DNA of 64,000 nt from Aridibaculum aurantiacum (GTDB lineage: Bacteria; Bacteroidota; Bacteroidia; Chitinophagales; Chitinophagaceae): assembly GCF_017355875.1 (NCBI RefSeq), contig NZ_JAFEWC010000003.1:625001-689000 (forward strand), given 5' to 3'. Made by a program: the position numbers and the translations under genes. Below the pieces are notes generated by a model, which was given only the letters and a program-made list of their open reading frames with translations, was not told the DNA's origin and did not search any database. Shown here in pieces: positions 9,301 to 18,623 of the stretch. The number at the start of each line of letters is the position of its first letter. Positions within the stretch are counted from its first letter, which is position 1.

Positions 9301-12300
9301 CGGTGGTAAATTATACCTGAACCTCGGTACGCTGAGTGAAGATATTTTGAAAGATGGCCGTAGGTTCTTTGAAAATGGACTGCCAACGCCTAATCAGCCT
9401 ACAGCCGTTGAAAATTCTACATGGGGTAAGGTTCCAGTTAACCCGATACAAGTAACACAGGCATTCAGTAATGACCCTGCTGATCGACAGTTCCAGGATG
9501 TAGGTTTGGATGGAATGAATGATACAGAGGAGGTAGCAAGGCATCAACGTTATTTGAATGAACTGGCTACTGTTTTTGGTACATCCTCTACGATTTACCA
9601 GCAGGCACTGAACGACCCGAGCAACGATAACTATCGCTGGTACCGCGACGAGCGTTATGATGCCAGCAACACAGATATACTTGGCCGTTACAAGCATTTC
9701 AATAATCCTCAAGGCAACTCACCAATAGCGACAGGTAATTCACAATTCAGTCCAGCTGCTACTTTATACCCTGACAACGAAGACCTGAACAGGGACAATA
9801 CACTGAATGAGTCAGAGGAGTATTACCAGTACATGATAGACCTGAAGCCAGGTATGGACATTGGTGACAAATATATTACTGACAAGCGCGTCATCACTGC
9901 GCGTTATGCAGATGGTACTTCCGGTACTGAAAACTGGTACCTGTTCCGTGTACCTATAGCTGATTATGAGCAGCGCGTTGGCAACATTCCAGATTTCAAA
10001 TCAATACGCTTCATGCGTATGTTCCTTACTGATTTCGAGGAAGAGGTAGTGCTGCGTTTTGCTCGTCTTGACCTTGTTCGTAACCAGTGGAGAAACTTCC
10101 AGTTCCAGGTGAATACAACAGGACAATATGTTCCGCTGCCGCGTAGTGCAAACAACAACTTCAATGTACTTGCGGTGAACGTAGAGGAGAACAGCAGCCG
10201 TCGTCCGGTTAACTATCTTATTCCTCCTGGAATTGAGCGTGTGCAGCAGTTGAGCAACAATGGTGTAAACCTGTTGCAGAACGAGCAGGCAATGAGTTTT
10301 AAACTACGTGATCTGCGTTATGGCGATCCTCGTGGGGCATTCAAAAACATGAACCTTGATATGAGGCAGTATGGTAAACTAAATATGTTCATCCATGCTG
10401 AAAGTGTTGTAGGAAGTTCAAACGTGGTAGACGACCAATTACATGCAATTGTTCGTATTGGTAACGACTTTTTAAACAACTACTACGAAATACGTATCCC
10501 GCTAAAGGTTACACTGCCGGGGAATTATCCCAATACAGAAACGGGGCAGAAAGCCGTTTGGCCAGAGCCGAACAATCTTGATTTTGACATACAGGAACTG
10601 GTACAACTAAAGGTGAGGAGAAATGGCGGACAGATTAACCCTAATGATTTTTACCAGGAAACGATAGGTAATAAATTATTCGCCATAAAAGGAAATCCGA
10701 ACCTCGGAGAGGTACGAGCTATATTAGTGGGAGTAGAGAACGTGGAAGTGCCTGGCGCTTCGCCTATAGCCAATGCAGAAGTTTGGATAAACGAATTGCG
10801 GCTGAGCAAGCTGGATGAACGTGGCGGTTATGCCGCTACCGGAAGAGTAGATGTAGGCCTCGCCGACCTTGGAACTGTATCGGTAGCTGCCAATATGTAT
10901 ACCGCCGGGTTTGGTACCTTGGAGCAAAGGGTAAATGAAAGAGCACGGGAAAACTTCAAACAATTTGATGTGGCCGCCAACCTGGAAATGGGTAAGCTAT
11001 TGCCTAAAGCACTCAACCTTTCCGTTCCGCTTTATGCGAGCATCAACCAAACCATTCGTACACCTGAATACGATCCATACGATCTTGATATAAAGCTGAG
11101 GGATAAACTGAATTACTCTGGTAACAAAAGAGACTCTATTCGTACGGCTGCCATTGATAGAACGACTATCAAAACAATCAACCTTACCAATGTGCGTATC
11201 ATGCCTTCTGGCAATAAGGTGCGTCTGTGGAGCCTGAGCAATTTTGACGTCAGCTATTCCTTCATAAAATTTGAGCAAACAAGTCCGCTCATTCTAAAGA
11301 ACGATGTGGTAAAGCATCGTGGAGGATTTGGTTATACCTATAACAACCAGCCAAAGTATTGGGAGCCGTTCAAGAACGTCATTAAATCGCGTTCTCCATG
11401 GTATGGATTGATCCGTGATCTGAACTTCAATCCAACGCCATCTCTGATTGGTTTCCGTGCTGATCTAAACAGGCAGTTCGGCGAATTTGTGCCGCGAATT
11501 GTAAACAGTTTCGACAACAAAGTGGAAAGAGTAGATACTACCTGGGATAAGTTCTTCACCTTCGACAGGTACTACAATATGCGTTGGGATCTTACCCGTG
11601 GATTGAACCTGGATTTCTCTGCAGTTAACAATGCACGTATCGATGAGCCACAAGGAAGAATTGACACACGTCCTAAAAAGGATACAGTCCGTGACAACCT
11701 GTTGAGTGGTGGAAGGAATACGCTATACCAGCAGCGTGCTATTGCCAGCTACAACCTGCCATTAAGTAAAATACCTTTTGCTGATTGGATCAATGCCCGT
11801 TATAGCTATACAACCACGTACAACTGGATTGGTGCAAGTCGCTTGGCTATCGATCTTGGGAATACAATAGAGAACAGCCAGGAGAACAACATCAATGGAG
11901 AATTTGATTTCACCAGGTTGTATATGAAGAGCCGCTTCTTTAGGTCATTAGACAATGCTGCAGCACCGCAGCAACCACGTAATAGGGAAAAGGGTAAACC
12001 AGGTGTTCAAGGTGGCGATGCAAGTGCCGCTAACGCAGGAAATCCAGATAAGCAATTGGAGAAGCCATCTACATTACCAACACGCCAGGAAGTAATAGAA
12101 GGAAAAACAGGTAAAGAAAAGCGGATGGCGCTGCGCAAATGGAGAAGGCAACGCCGCGATGAACGCCGTGAGCGCAGGCAGCTAAGGCAGGCCCAGCCAA
12201 TGGATATTGGTGGTGTAGCCAAAGCCGGTGGTCGTTTGTTGACAATGGTTAAAAGAGCCAGCATAAACTATGGCGAGAACTATAGAAGCCGCGTTCCGGG

Positions 12301-13642
12301 CTATACCGATAGCACCAGGGCATTAGGTCAAAACTGGAATACCATGGCTCCGGGTTTGGATTATGTTTTCGGAAAACAACCCGACACCAGCTGGCTGAAT
12401 GATAAAGCAGCAAGAGGATTGATCACCCGTGATACTACGTTCAACTTTATGTTCAGGCAGAGCCTTGACCAGAAGCTGAGCATCACTGCACAGATAGAAC
12501 CGATCAGGGAATTCACTATTGACCTTAACCTCGATAAAACCTTTACCAAGGATTATACTGAGCAATTCAAAATGGTTTCTCCTGATAGTGGTTTCCAACA
12601 CCTGAGCCCATTGGCAACAGGAGGTTTCCAGGTTTCTTATATCGCCTTTAAAACGTTGTTCAATAAGAACAGCCCGACAGAGGTGTCTGAAACTTTCAAG
12701 AAGTTTGAAGGTTACAGGCTCACTTTATCAGAAAGATTGGCCAAGGCAAATCCTTACCACCAGCAGCTTGGCTTAGGCCGTGATGCAGATGGCTTCTTCC
12801 GTGGTTATGGCAGGTACGCGCAGGATGTATTGATACCTTCCTTCCTGGCTGCTTATACAGGTAAAGACCCGCAGTCGGTGGCGCTGATTGAACAATCAAA
12901 CCCGAACATTAAGTCTAATCCATTCAAAGGAATCAAGCCTTTGCCGAACTGGCGGATGACCTATACTGGTTTAACTCGTATACCTGCACTTGCTGCTAAC
13001 TTTAGTGCTATCAGCATCACGCATGGTTACAATGGTAGCCTGGGTATGAACAGCTTTAGCAGTGCCTTGTTGTACACTGATCCGTTCAGGTATTTTGCAC
13101 CTGGATTTGTTGACTCAGTGTCAGGTAATTTTGTTCCTTACTTCCTGGTTCCAAACATTACCATCCAGGAATCATTCAGCCCGTTACTAGGTGTTGACAT
13201 CACAACAACCGGACAGATGAACGCCAGGTTTGAATACAAGAAAAGCAGGCAGCTAAGCCTAAGCCTGGTAGATTACCAACTGAGCGAGGTGAACAGTACT
13301 GAATATACCTTTGGCGCAAGCTGGAGAAAACGTGGCTTTAACCTGCCGTTCAAGATACCTTTTACTAAGGGTAAGAAACTGGAGAACGACGTTAGCTTCA
13401 GGATGGACTTTAGCATTCGTGACGACGCTACCAGCAATAGCCGGTTAGACCAGAACAACTCGTTCAGTACAGGTGGTCAAAAAGTTGTTACCATACAACC
13501 ATCCGTTGACTATGTATTGAACAACAGGGTGAACATTAAATTCTATTTTGATCAACGAAGAGTGATCCCTTATATATCTACATCTGCACCTATTACCAAT
13601 ACAAGGGCAGGTATCCAGCTAAGGGTGTCACTGGCACAATAA
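6317..13642 (+). CDS. sprA: Type IX secretion / gliding outer-membrane translocon protein SprA
   Basis: SprA (Sov in Porphyromonas) is the giant outer-membrane beta-barrel that forms the export channel of the type IX secretion system and supports gliding adhesin export. The 2441-residue length fits the family. The start is TTG at 6317: the frame has a stop at 6311, and the encoded N-terminus is a good signal peptide ending near GAIAQ (residues 1-28). Family stretches visible include NVNVMANIGDKLKLP, the YIDDFEGTRNSIDL segment and a C-terminus that ends on alternating barrel-like strands. A basic low-complexity insert lies at about residues 1885-1965 (RKWRRQRRDERRERRQ). A strong terminator follows at once. 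Confidence 0.95.
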   Translation: MSRSYFLPFIISLLLMVASCWSSGAIAQTSSNSKDTTRFPINDRRGDPFTYNSNNPFNFSDTSYIKRDIEYDPVTKQYFIVEKIGNNYYRTPTYLTFEEMMRFKAREAEREYFQKRASTLGVLNRKVERPQLKVYDKLFNRIFGVGPNGFKVDIRPQGNVDILAGYQGQNIKNPTLPERARRNGGFDFDMNANVNVMANIGDKLKLPINYNTLANFDFENQLKLDYKGMDDEIIKSIEAGNVSYTSKGTLIPSAQSLFGIKTQLQFGRLFVTGVLANQRAQRQNLALQGGASTVRFEKRLDDYEENRHFLLGNYFRDNYNKAMRNLPVVNSQVQIQRMEVWVTNRTGATTETRDVVGFMDIGEGAPYNTNIRSQAGAGALPNNSANDLYTRLLNDPNTRNPSLINSRLLSMGLTPVEDFEKTFARKLNPNEYFFNPQIGFVSLNQQLQPDEVLAVAYQYTYNGKVYQVGEFSQDVALDSSRQGVQKVLFLKLLKATSQRPMLPIWRWMMKNVYSLDLPGVQRQDFKLNILYEEPSGGLKRFLPESDPAVEGRPLLRILNLDRLNNQNDPMPDGVFDYIEGFTVLSQQGKIIFPLLEPFGEDLDSLAFRNQPVPLKEKYVYYQLYDSIKAIAQTFANVNRYVMQGSGKGNSSSEIYLGAFNVPPGSVTVTSGGQILREGVDFSIDYNLGSVKILNPAILNSGLPVNVQFENNAGFGMQQRNFMGLRMDYLASKKLSLGASVVRLGERPFFTKMNYGDDPIRNTMYGLDFNYRTNSAGLTRLLNKLPFYNSNTMSTINAYGEAAYLQPGHPPQIGKGEQGLIYIDDFEGTRNSIDLRFPFVSWVMASTPQNNGLFPEATLTDSVAYNQNRAKLAWYNIEPILQDKNSPNNPLRRDLAKLSDPRVRAVSNQELFPQRTNDLGQNQLVTFDLAYYPTERGPYNFESRASQLNAAGNLVNPRNRWAGIMRAIDQTDFETSNVEFIEFWVQDPFIKNTSSRGGKLYLNLGTLSEDILKDGRRFFENGLPTPNQPTAVENSTWGKVPVNPIQVTQAFSNDPADRQFQDVGLDGMNDTEEVARHQRYLNELATVFGTSSTIYQQALNDPSNDNYRWYRDERYDASNTDILGRYKHFNNPQGNSPIATGNSQFSPAATLYPDNEDLNRDNTLNESEEYYQYMIDLKPGMDIGDKYITDKRVITARYADGTSGTENWYLFRVPIADYEQRVGNIPDFKSIRFMRMFLTDFEEEVVLRFARLDLVRNQWRNFQFQVNTTGQYVPLPRSANNNFNVLAVNVEENSSRRPVNYLIPPGIERVQQLSNNGVNLLQNEQAMSFKLRDLRYGDPRGAFKNMNLDMRQYGKLNMFIHAESVVGSSNVVDDQLHAIVRIGNDFLNNYYEIRIPLKVTLPGNYPNTETGQKAVWPEPNNLDFDIQELVQLKVRRNGGQINPNDFYQETIGNKLFAIKGNPNLGEVRAILVGVENVEVPGASPIANAEVWINELRLSKLDERGGYAATGRVDVGLADLGTVSVAANMYTAGFGTLEQRVNERARENFKQFDVAANLEMGKLLPKALNLSVPLYASINQTIRTPEYDPYDLDIKLRDKLNYSGNKRDSIRTAAIDRTTIKTINLTNVRIMPSGNKVRLWSLSNFDVSYSFIKFEQTSPLILKNDVVKHRGGFGYTYNNQPKYWEPFKNVIKSRSPWYGLIRDLNFNPTPSLIGFRADLNRQFGEFVPRIVNSFDNKVERVDTTWDKFFTFDRYYNMRWDLTRGLNLDFSAVNNARIDEPQGRIDTRPKKDTVRDNLLSGGRNTLYQQRAIASYNLPLSKIPFADWINARYSYTTTYNWIGASRLAIDLGNTIENSQENNINGEFDFTRLYMKSRFFRSLDNAAAPQQPRNREKGKPGVQGGDASAANAGNPDKQLEKPSTLPTRQEVIEGKTGKEKRMALRKWRRQRRDERRERRQLRQAQPMDIGGVAKAGGRLLTMVKRASINYGENYRSRVPGYTDSTRALGQNWNTMAPGLDYVFGKQPDTSWLNDKAARGLITRDTTFNFMFRQSLDQKLSITAQIEPIREFTIDLNLDKTFTKDYTEQFKMVSPDSGFQHLSPLATGGFQVSYIAFKTLFNKNSPTEVSETFKKFEGYRLTLSERLAKANPYHQQLGLGRDADGFFRGYGRYAQDVLIPSFLAAYTGKDPQSVALIEQSNPNIKSNPFKGIKPLPNWRMTYTGLTRIPALAANFSAISITHGYNGSLGMNSFSSALLYTDPFRYFAPGFVDSVSGNFVPYFLVPNITIQESFSPLLGVDITTTGQMNARFEYKKSRQLSLSLVDYQLSEVNSTEYTFGASWRKRGFNLPFKIPFTKGKKLENDVSFRMDFSIRDDATSNSRLDQNNSFSTGGQKVVTIQPSVDYVLNNRVNIKFYFDQRRVIPYISTSAPITNTRAGIQLRVSLAQ

Positions 13643-13645
13643 TCG

Positions 13646-13675
13646 AAAGGCTCGCTTCGGCGGGCCTTTTTTCTT
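13646..13675 (+). terminator. sprA terminator
   Basis: AAAGGCTCGC and GCGGGCCTTT form a 10-bp stem with one G-T pair on a TTCG tetraloop, followed by a T-rich run. It starts four bases after the sprA stop. Confidence 0.85.
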
Positions 13676-13788
13676 TGCCACATTTTGCAAGCTTTCTCCT
13701 CCAGGTTTTCTTCTATTTATTGTTTTTAAAATGAAGCTGCTTCTGCTGTACAGCTTTTTCATAATTTACCATCTTTAAAAAGTAGTAA

Positions 13789-16281
13789 ATGAGAAATAGA
13801 TCATTGATTGTAATCACTGGTTTTGCAATGGCTTTGGCAGCGTCGTGTTCAGTAACGCAACAACCGCCGCCAACACCAACACCGCCTGCCCGTTCTGCAG
13901 ATACCACTGCACGCGCAGCAGCCACAGCTCGAACCGGTGTTAGGGGTTATTCACAGGTGATAACAAAGGATGCTATCACCGACAGTGGCTTGTTCAACGT
14001 GCATAAGGTAGCCGATAAATGGTATTTTGAAGTGCCGGATAGCTTGCTACGCCGCGACCTGTTATGGATCACCCGTTTTGCTGCCATTCCTTCTGGTTTA
14101 GGTGGTGGTTTTGTAAATGCGGGATCATCTGTAAACGAACAAATGGTGGTGTGGGAAAAAGTTGACAACCGCATTTTGCTGAGGAGCAAATCAACATCCA
14201 ATTTTTCTGCTGATTCATTGCCGATAAATATATCAGTGCAGGCAAACAACTACATGCCCATTATTTACGCTTTTGATATAGCAGCAGTAGGTAGAGACTC
14301 GCAATCGTACGTGATTGATGTAAGCAGGTTTTTCTTAAGCGATGTAAAAGCCATCAGTGGTATAACAGCTGCTATGCGCCGCGATTACAAAGTAACCAGG
14401 CTGGATGAAACACGCAGTTTCATCAGTAGCATGAAGAGCTTTCCGATGAACGTGGAAATAAGGCAAGACCTGAGTTATGATGCCGCTGAGCCGCCTACCA
14501 ATGCTGCGGCTGGCACCATCAGTGTGTTAATGAACCAATCGATGGTTTTGCTGCCGCGTGTTCCTATGCAGCCCCGCATCAACGACTACAGGGTAGGCTA
14601 CTTCAATGTGAACAGGATAGACTACGGCAGTGAAGCTTATAAAGCAGATAATGTATCGTACATACGCAGGTGGCGTTTAGAACCCAAAGATGTGGCTGCA
14701 TACCGCAGAGGTGAACTGGTGGAGCCTGTAAAACCTATCGTTTATTATCTTGATCCTGCTACGCCTGCTAAGTTGCGTCCGTATATCAAAGCTGGAGTAG
14801 AAGCATGGCAAAAGGTATTTGAAACAGCAGGTTTCAAAAATGCTATTCTTGCCAAAGATCCTCCTACACCACAGGAAGATCCTGATTTCAATCCTGAAGA
14901 TGTTCGTTATTCAGTGATAAGATATGTTGCCAGTACAACACGCAATGCTGTTGGTCCAAGTGTATCGGATCCGCGCAGCGGCGAGATAATAGAAAGTGAT
15001 ATTATCTGGTATCACAATCACCTTCGCTCTTATAGAAACAGGTACCTCCTTGAAACGGGTGCAGCTAATCCAAGTGCTCGTACACTTAACACGCCCATAG
15101 AAGACCTGGGTGAAATGATGAAGTATGTGATCACCCATGAAATTGGTCACGCTCTTGGTTTGCCTCATAACATGAAGGCCAGTGCGGCTTATCCTACGGA
15201 TTCATTGCGGAGCGCCAGCTTTACAAACAAGTTTGGCATAGCTGCTACTATCATGGATTATGCACGTTTTAATTATGTAGCGCAACCAGGTGATAAAGGT
15301 GTTCGGTTTGTAAGACAACTTGGACCTTACGATCATTATGTTATTAACTGGGGTTACCGTTATCTACCTGATGCACGCTCTGCACAAGAAGAGATTCCTA
15401 CACTTAGCAAATGGATAGAAGAAAAAAGTGGCGATCCGATTTACCGCTTTGGCAGTGGAGAAAGTTTTGACCCTGAAAGCCAGACGGAAAACATAGGCGA
15501 CGATCCAATTAAGGCAAGTACGTATGCTATAAAAAACTTGAAAGTTGTTGCTGGTAAATTATATGATTGGACTGCTGCAGAAACCAACGATTACGAAGAT
15601 CTTTCTGAATTGTATGGTGAACTTACATCTACATTGAGCAGGTACATAGGTCATGTGGTTACCAATATTGGAGGTGTAAAGAATGAGCGACTGAAGCCAA
15701 ACCAGAAGGGAAATATTTATACACCTGTACCAGCAAGCGAACAAGCTGCTTCTATGAATTGGCTGCTTGCTAATGCCTTTGCATCGCCTGATTGGTTGCA
15801 CCAGGCAAAGATCGTCCGCAATATCCATCATGCTAATCATGTAGATAATATCCGCAGCCTGCAGGTGAGGCATCTAAATTCACTATTATCTGCTGAAAGG
15901 CTAACACGCCTTACAGAGAATGATATTCACAACGTGAACTACAATGCCAATACGATGATCACCCAGCTGCAAAGCGGTATCTGGAAAGAGTTGGCAAGCG
16001 GCAGCAAGATCGACATCTACAGGAGGAACCTGCAGAAGGCTTATATAGAACGTATGGCATTTTTACTTGCAGAACAACCCGCTACTGCCACTGCAACAAG
16101 AGCAAGTGCAACACCTGTAAATGTTAGCCAGAGTGATATACTTTCAATAGTGAGGGCGCAGCTGGTAAGACTATCTCAACAGCTAAAAGCTGCTAGTGGA
16201 AAGCATCAGAATGATCTTACACGTTTTCATATTGATGACTCTATTGCGCGGATAGACAGGATACTTAATCCAAATAAATAA
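13789..16281 (+). CDS. Zinc-dependent metalloprotease lipoprotein (DUF5117/DUF4953-type)
   Basis: This 830-residue protein carries a lipoprotein signal (hydrophobic run, then LAASC near residue 20), so it should be lipid-anchored in the envelope. A Pro/Thr-rich linker follows. The catalytic zincin motif HEIGHALGLPHN lies near residue 450, followed by ATIMDYARFNYV. The region before it (about 80-400) corresponds to the DUF5117-type N-terminal half. It is a full-length paralogue of the truncated protease at the left edge. The family is annotated as zinc-dependent metalloprotease without a defined substrate. It has its own upstream spacer and a terminator, and so appears monocistronic. Confidence 0.9.
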   Translation: MRNRSLIVITGFAMALAASCSVTQQPPPTPTPPARSADTTARAAATARTGVRGYSQVITKDAITDSGLFNVHKVADKWYFEVPDSLLRRDLLWITRFAAIPSGLGGGFVNAGSSVNEQMVVWEKVDNRILLRSKSTSNFSADSLPINISVQANNYMPIIYAFDIAAVGRDSQSYVIDVSRFFLSDVKAISGITAAMRRDYKVTRLDETRSFISSMKSFPMNVEIRQDLSYDAAEPPTNAAAGTISVLMNQSMVLLPRVPMQPRINDYRVGYFNVNRIDYGSEAYKADNVSYIRRWRLEPKDVAAYRRGELVEPVKPIVYYLDPATPAKLRPYIKAGVEAWQKVFETAGFKNAILAKDPPTPQEDPDFNPEDVRYSVIRYVASTTRNAVGPSVSDPRSGEIIESDIIWYHNHLRSYRNRYLLETGAANPSARTLNTPIEDLGEMMKYVITHEIGHALGLPHNMKASAAYPTDSLRSASFTNKFGIAATIMDYARFNYVAQPGDKGVRFVRQLGPYDHYVINWGYRYLPDARSAQEEIPTLSKWIEEKSGDPIYRFGSGESFDPESQTENIGDDPIKASTYAIKNLKVVAGKLYDWTAAETNDYEDLSELYGELTSTLSRYIGHVVTNIGGVKNERLKPNQKGNIYTPVPASEQAASMNWLLANAFASPDWLHQAKIVRNIHHANHVDNIRSLQVRHLNSLLSAERLTRLTENDIHNVNYNANTMITQLQSGIWKELASGSKIDIYRRNLQKAYIERMAFLLAEQPATATATRASATPVNVSQSDILSIVRAQLVRLSQQLKAASGKHQNDLTRFHIDDSIARIDRILNPNK

Positions 16282-16297
16282 ACCAAGGATGTAAAGG

Positions 16298-16331
16298 AAA
16301 AGCAGCTGTGCATGATGCAACAGCTGCTTTT
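16298..16331. terminator. Bidirectional terminator between convergent genes
   Basis: AAAAGCAGCTGT (16298-16309) and ACAGCTGCTTTT (16320-16331) are perfect 12-bp arms around a 10-base loop. T-rich sequence follows on both strands, serving the metalloprotease and the reverse LLM oxidoreductase. Confidence 0.85.
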
Positions 16332-16356
16332 TTATTTGTGTAAATTGAAAAGAGGT

Positions 16357-17367
16357 TTAGCCTTGATTCTTGAAAATGTCTGCAACTATTTCCATGCTTT
16401 TTATTCTTGCTGCCTGGTCGTAAATATGAGCTGCAATCATCAGTTCATCAACACCGGTAGCGGCTACAAATTTTTCTAATTCTTCTTTTACAGTTGCACG
16501 GCTTCCTACAAAACGATAGTGCATCATATGCTCTACCGCTGCCTGCTCTTGTGTCGACCATAGATCTTCCATAGAAGCAACAGGTGGTTGAAGCGGTCTG
16601 CGTTTATCTTTTATCAAACCTAACGCAAGCATATAAAGAGAAGTAGCCAGTCGTTGTGCTTCTTCGTCTGTATCGGCAGCTATAACATTTACACATGCCA
16701 TGCTGTATGGCTGCTGCAAATGCTGCGATGGCTTGAACCTGTCGCGGTAAACCTGCAGTGCATCCATTAAGTAAGTAGGAGCAAAGTGAGAGGCAAATGC
16801 ATAGGGAAGACCAAGCATGGCAGCCAGTTGTGCACCATAAGTACTGGAGCCAAGTATCCACACTGGTACGTTGGTATTCTGTCCTGGTACAGCATGCACT
16901 TTAGCTTCCGGTTGCTTTGGCCCCAGGTAGTTCATCAGCTCTACCACATCGTTGGGAAATTCATCTACATCGCCTTTGCGCTCTCTTCGTAGTGCCCACG
17001 ATGTAAGCGGATCGGTACCCGGTGCACGACCTACACCAAGGTCTATTCTGCCGGGATATAATGAGGCTAGTGTTCCAAATTGTTCGGCTATAATAAGTGG
17101 AGCATGATTGGGTAACATAATGCCACCTGAACCTACCCGAATGGTAGAAGTGCCGCCGGCTATATAACCTATTAAAACAGCAGTAGCTGCACTAGCCACG
17201 CTTTCCATGTTATGGTGTTCTGCAAACCAATAGCGGGTAAAGCCAAGTCGCTCTGCATGCTGTGCCGATTCCAGGCTTTTCCTGAAGGCGTCTGATGCTG
17301 TATCTCCTTCAACTATGGTTGCCAGGTCTAATACAGAAACAGGTATGTCTGAAAGTTTTTTTGCCAT
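16357..17367 (-). CDS. LLM-class (luciferase-like) flavin-dependent oxidoreductase
   Basis: The 336-residue protein has the bacterial-luciferase TIM-barrel pattern: an N-terminal [26 protein letters not shown] near residue 45, then [17 protein letters not shown] and [11 protein letters not shown]. This layout matches the MsnO8/YhbW-type subgroup of FMN-dependent monooxygenases. The substrate cannot be predicted. It lies upstream of the bidirectional terminator and is read in the same direction as the SDR gene at 17447, with 79 bp between them. Confidence 0.88.
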   Translation of the reverse strand: MAKKLSDIPVSVLDLATIVEGDTASDAFRKSLESAQHAERLGFTRYWFAEHHNMESVASAATAVLIGYIAGGTSTIRVGSGGIMLPNHAPLIIAEQFGTLASLYPGRIDLGVGRAPGTDPLTSWALRRERKGDVDEFPNDVVELMNYLGPKQPEAKVHAVPGQNTNVPVWILGSSTYGAQLAAMLGLPYAFASHFAPTYLMDALQVYRDRFKPSQHLQQPYSMACVNVIAADTDEEAQRLATSLYMLALGLIKDKRRPLQPPVASMEDLWSTQEQAAVEHMMHYRFVGSRATVKEELEKFVAATGVDELMIAAHIYDQAARIKSMEIVADIFKNQG

Positions 17368-17446
17368 TACTTAAAAAGGATGAGATGCTGCTAATATCGT
17401 TCCAGTAGAACAACAGCACGATGTAAAAGAATGGCAAGCAATGCGA

Positions 17447-18205
17447 TTATTCTTTGTGAAGATGTACAGAATTGGCTTGTGCAGTGCAGGTGATCACCAT
17501 ATCGTTGATGCATACATGCGGTGGAAGCGTAGCGCAATACCAGGCAATATCGGCAACGTCCTCAGCAAAGAGTGGCGTATAACCATTATATATTGAACGA
17601 GCCTTGTCTTCATCGCCTTTGAAACGAACCAATGAAAATTCGGTATCTGCAGCGCCGGGATGAAGTGCGGTTACTTTTATTTTATGTGGAAGAAGGTCTA
17701 TCCGTAAAGATTTATTCAAAGCATCTACAGCAAATTTAGAAGCGCAGTACACATTGCCTTTTTCATATACTTCTTTACCAGCTATAGAACCTATATTGAT
17801 GATGTGACCATGCTGGCGTTTCACCATGTTTCCTACAACTGCTTTTGTTACATAGATCAAACCTTTTACATTGGTGTCTATCATGGTTTCCCAATCTCCT
17901 AAATTGCCTTCATCAAAAGGATCGCGGCCAAGAGCAAGACCAGCATTGTTTACCAGTACATCTATATCTTTCCACTCTTCAGGAAGGTTGGTAAGATTTT
18001 GAAAAACCTCATCTTTTTTCTGTACATCAAAAACAAGGCTTAGCACCCTTACCTGGTGTTTTTCACGAATTTCATCAGCTATGGCATGAAGCCTGTCGGC
18101 ACGACGGCCGGTAATGATACAGTTCCATTTTCCTGCAGCGAATTTCTCTACTATGGCTTTACCAAAACCCGATGTGGCGCCGGTTATAAGTACGATCTTT
18201 TCCAT
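17447..18205 (-). CDS. SDR-family NAD(P)-dependent oxidoreductase (YdfG-like)
   Basis: This classical short-chain dehydrogenase of 252 residues has the cofactor motif TGATSGFGKAI at about 7-17, NNAGLALG near 87, the catalytic Ser in NIGSIAG and YCASK near 153. The GRRADRL segment after strand 2 favours NADP. The sequence looks most like the YdfG/serine-3-dehydrogenase group, which oxidises hydroxy amino acids, but substrate assignment is inference. A TACCTTCG element ends only six bases before the ATG. Confidence 0.88.
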   Translation of the reverse strand: MEKIVLITGATSGFGKAIVEKFAAGKWNCIITGRRADRLHAIADEIREKHQVRVLSLVFDVQKKDEVFQNLTNLPEEWKDIDVLVNNAGLALGRDPFDEGNLGDWETMIDTNVKGLIYVTKAVVGNMVKRQHGHIINIGSIAGKEVYEKGNVYCASKFAVDALNKSLRIDLLPHKIKVTALHPGAADTEFSLVRFKGDEDKARSIYNGYTPLFAEDVADIAWYCATLPPHVCINDMVITCTAQANSVHLHKE

Positions 18206-18210
18206 GACTG

Positions 18211-18218
18211 CGAAGGTA
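18211..18218 (-). promoter_or_regulatory. Start-proximal -7-like element for the SDR gene
   Basis: On the reverse strand this reads TACCTTCG, one base from TAnnTTTG, ending six bases before the ATG, so the transcript would be nearly leaderless. Confidence 0.35.
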
Positions 18219-18238
18219 GGTTGGGATGGAGAATTTTA

Positions 18239-18352
18239 GATTTTAGATTGAAGATTGAAGTTGATTTTTGATTTTAGATTGATGATTGCGGATTTAAAAT
18301 TGAAGATTGCGGACTTATGATTTCGGACTTGTAGTTGCGGATTTATGATTTT
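18239..18352 (+). repeat. Heptamer array (GATTnnn type), about 16 units
   Basis: GATT or a one-base variant recurs every 7 bp from 18239 to 18347, with a single 3-bp slip after 18253. Examples are GATTTTA, GATTGAA, GATTGCG and GACTTAT. It starts 33 bp upstream of the SDR start. Confidence 0.8.
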
Positions 18353-18576
18353 GGTTAATAAGTTTCTGTCTGCAGGAGCTACTTGCATCCATGCAGCTTT
18401 ATGAAATCGTGAAAAGCATTGGGCGTAGCCCAAACCTGTTTGTAGCAAAATATTTCTATGGCATTAGCAAATTGGGCGTAGCCCAATCCTAAAACACTTC
18501 GCTACTATTGATCCTACTGTTGAACGGAGCGTCGCAACAACTGCTGCTATTGGTCCTGCTGTTGGTTAAAACAAAA
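18353..18576. other. Gene-free spacer with two small palindromes and an imperfect direct repeat
   Basis: TTGGGCGTAGCCCAA occurs twice (18420-18434 and 18472-18486). A 24-bp imperfect direct repeat, CTACTATTGATCC... and CTGCTATTGGTCC..., lies at 18502-18525 and 18544-18567. No ORF or promoter is convincing. Confidence 0.5.
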
Positions 18577-18602
18577 AATCCCACAACATACGCTGTGGGA
18601 TT
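18572..18602 (-). terminator. Terminator of the M20 dipeptidase
   Basis: AATCCCACA (18577-18585) pairs perfectly with TGTGGGATT (18594-18602). On the reverse strand a TTTTTTG run follows. Confidence 0.8.
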
Positions 18603-18623
18603 ATCTAAAATTTATGTACGGAA

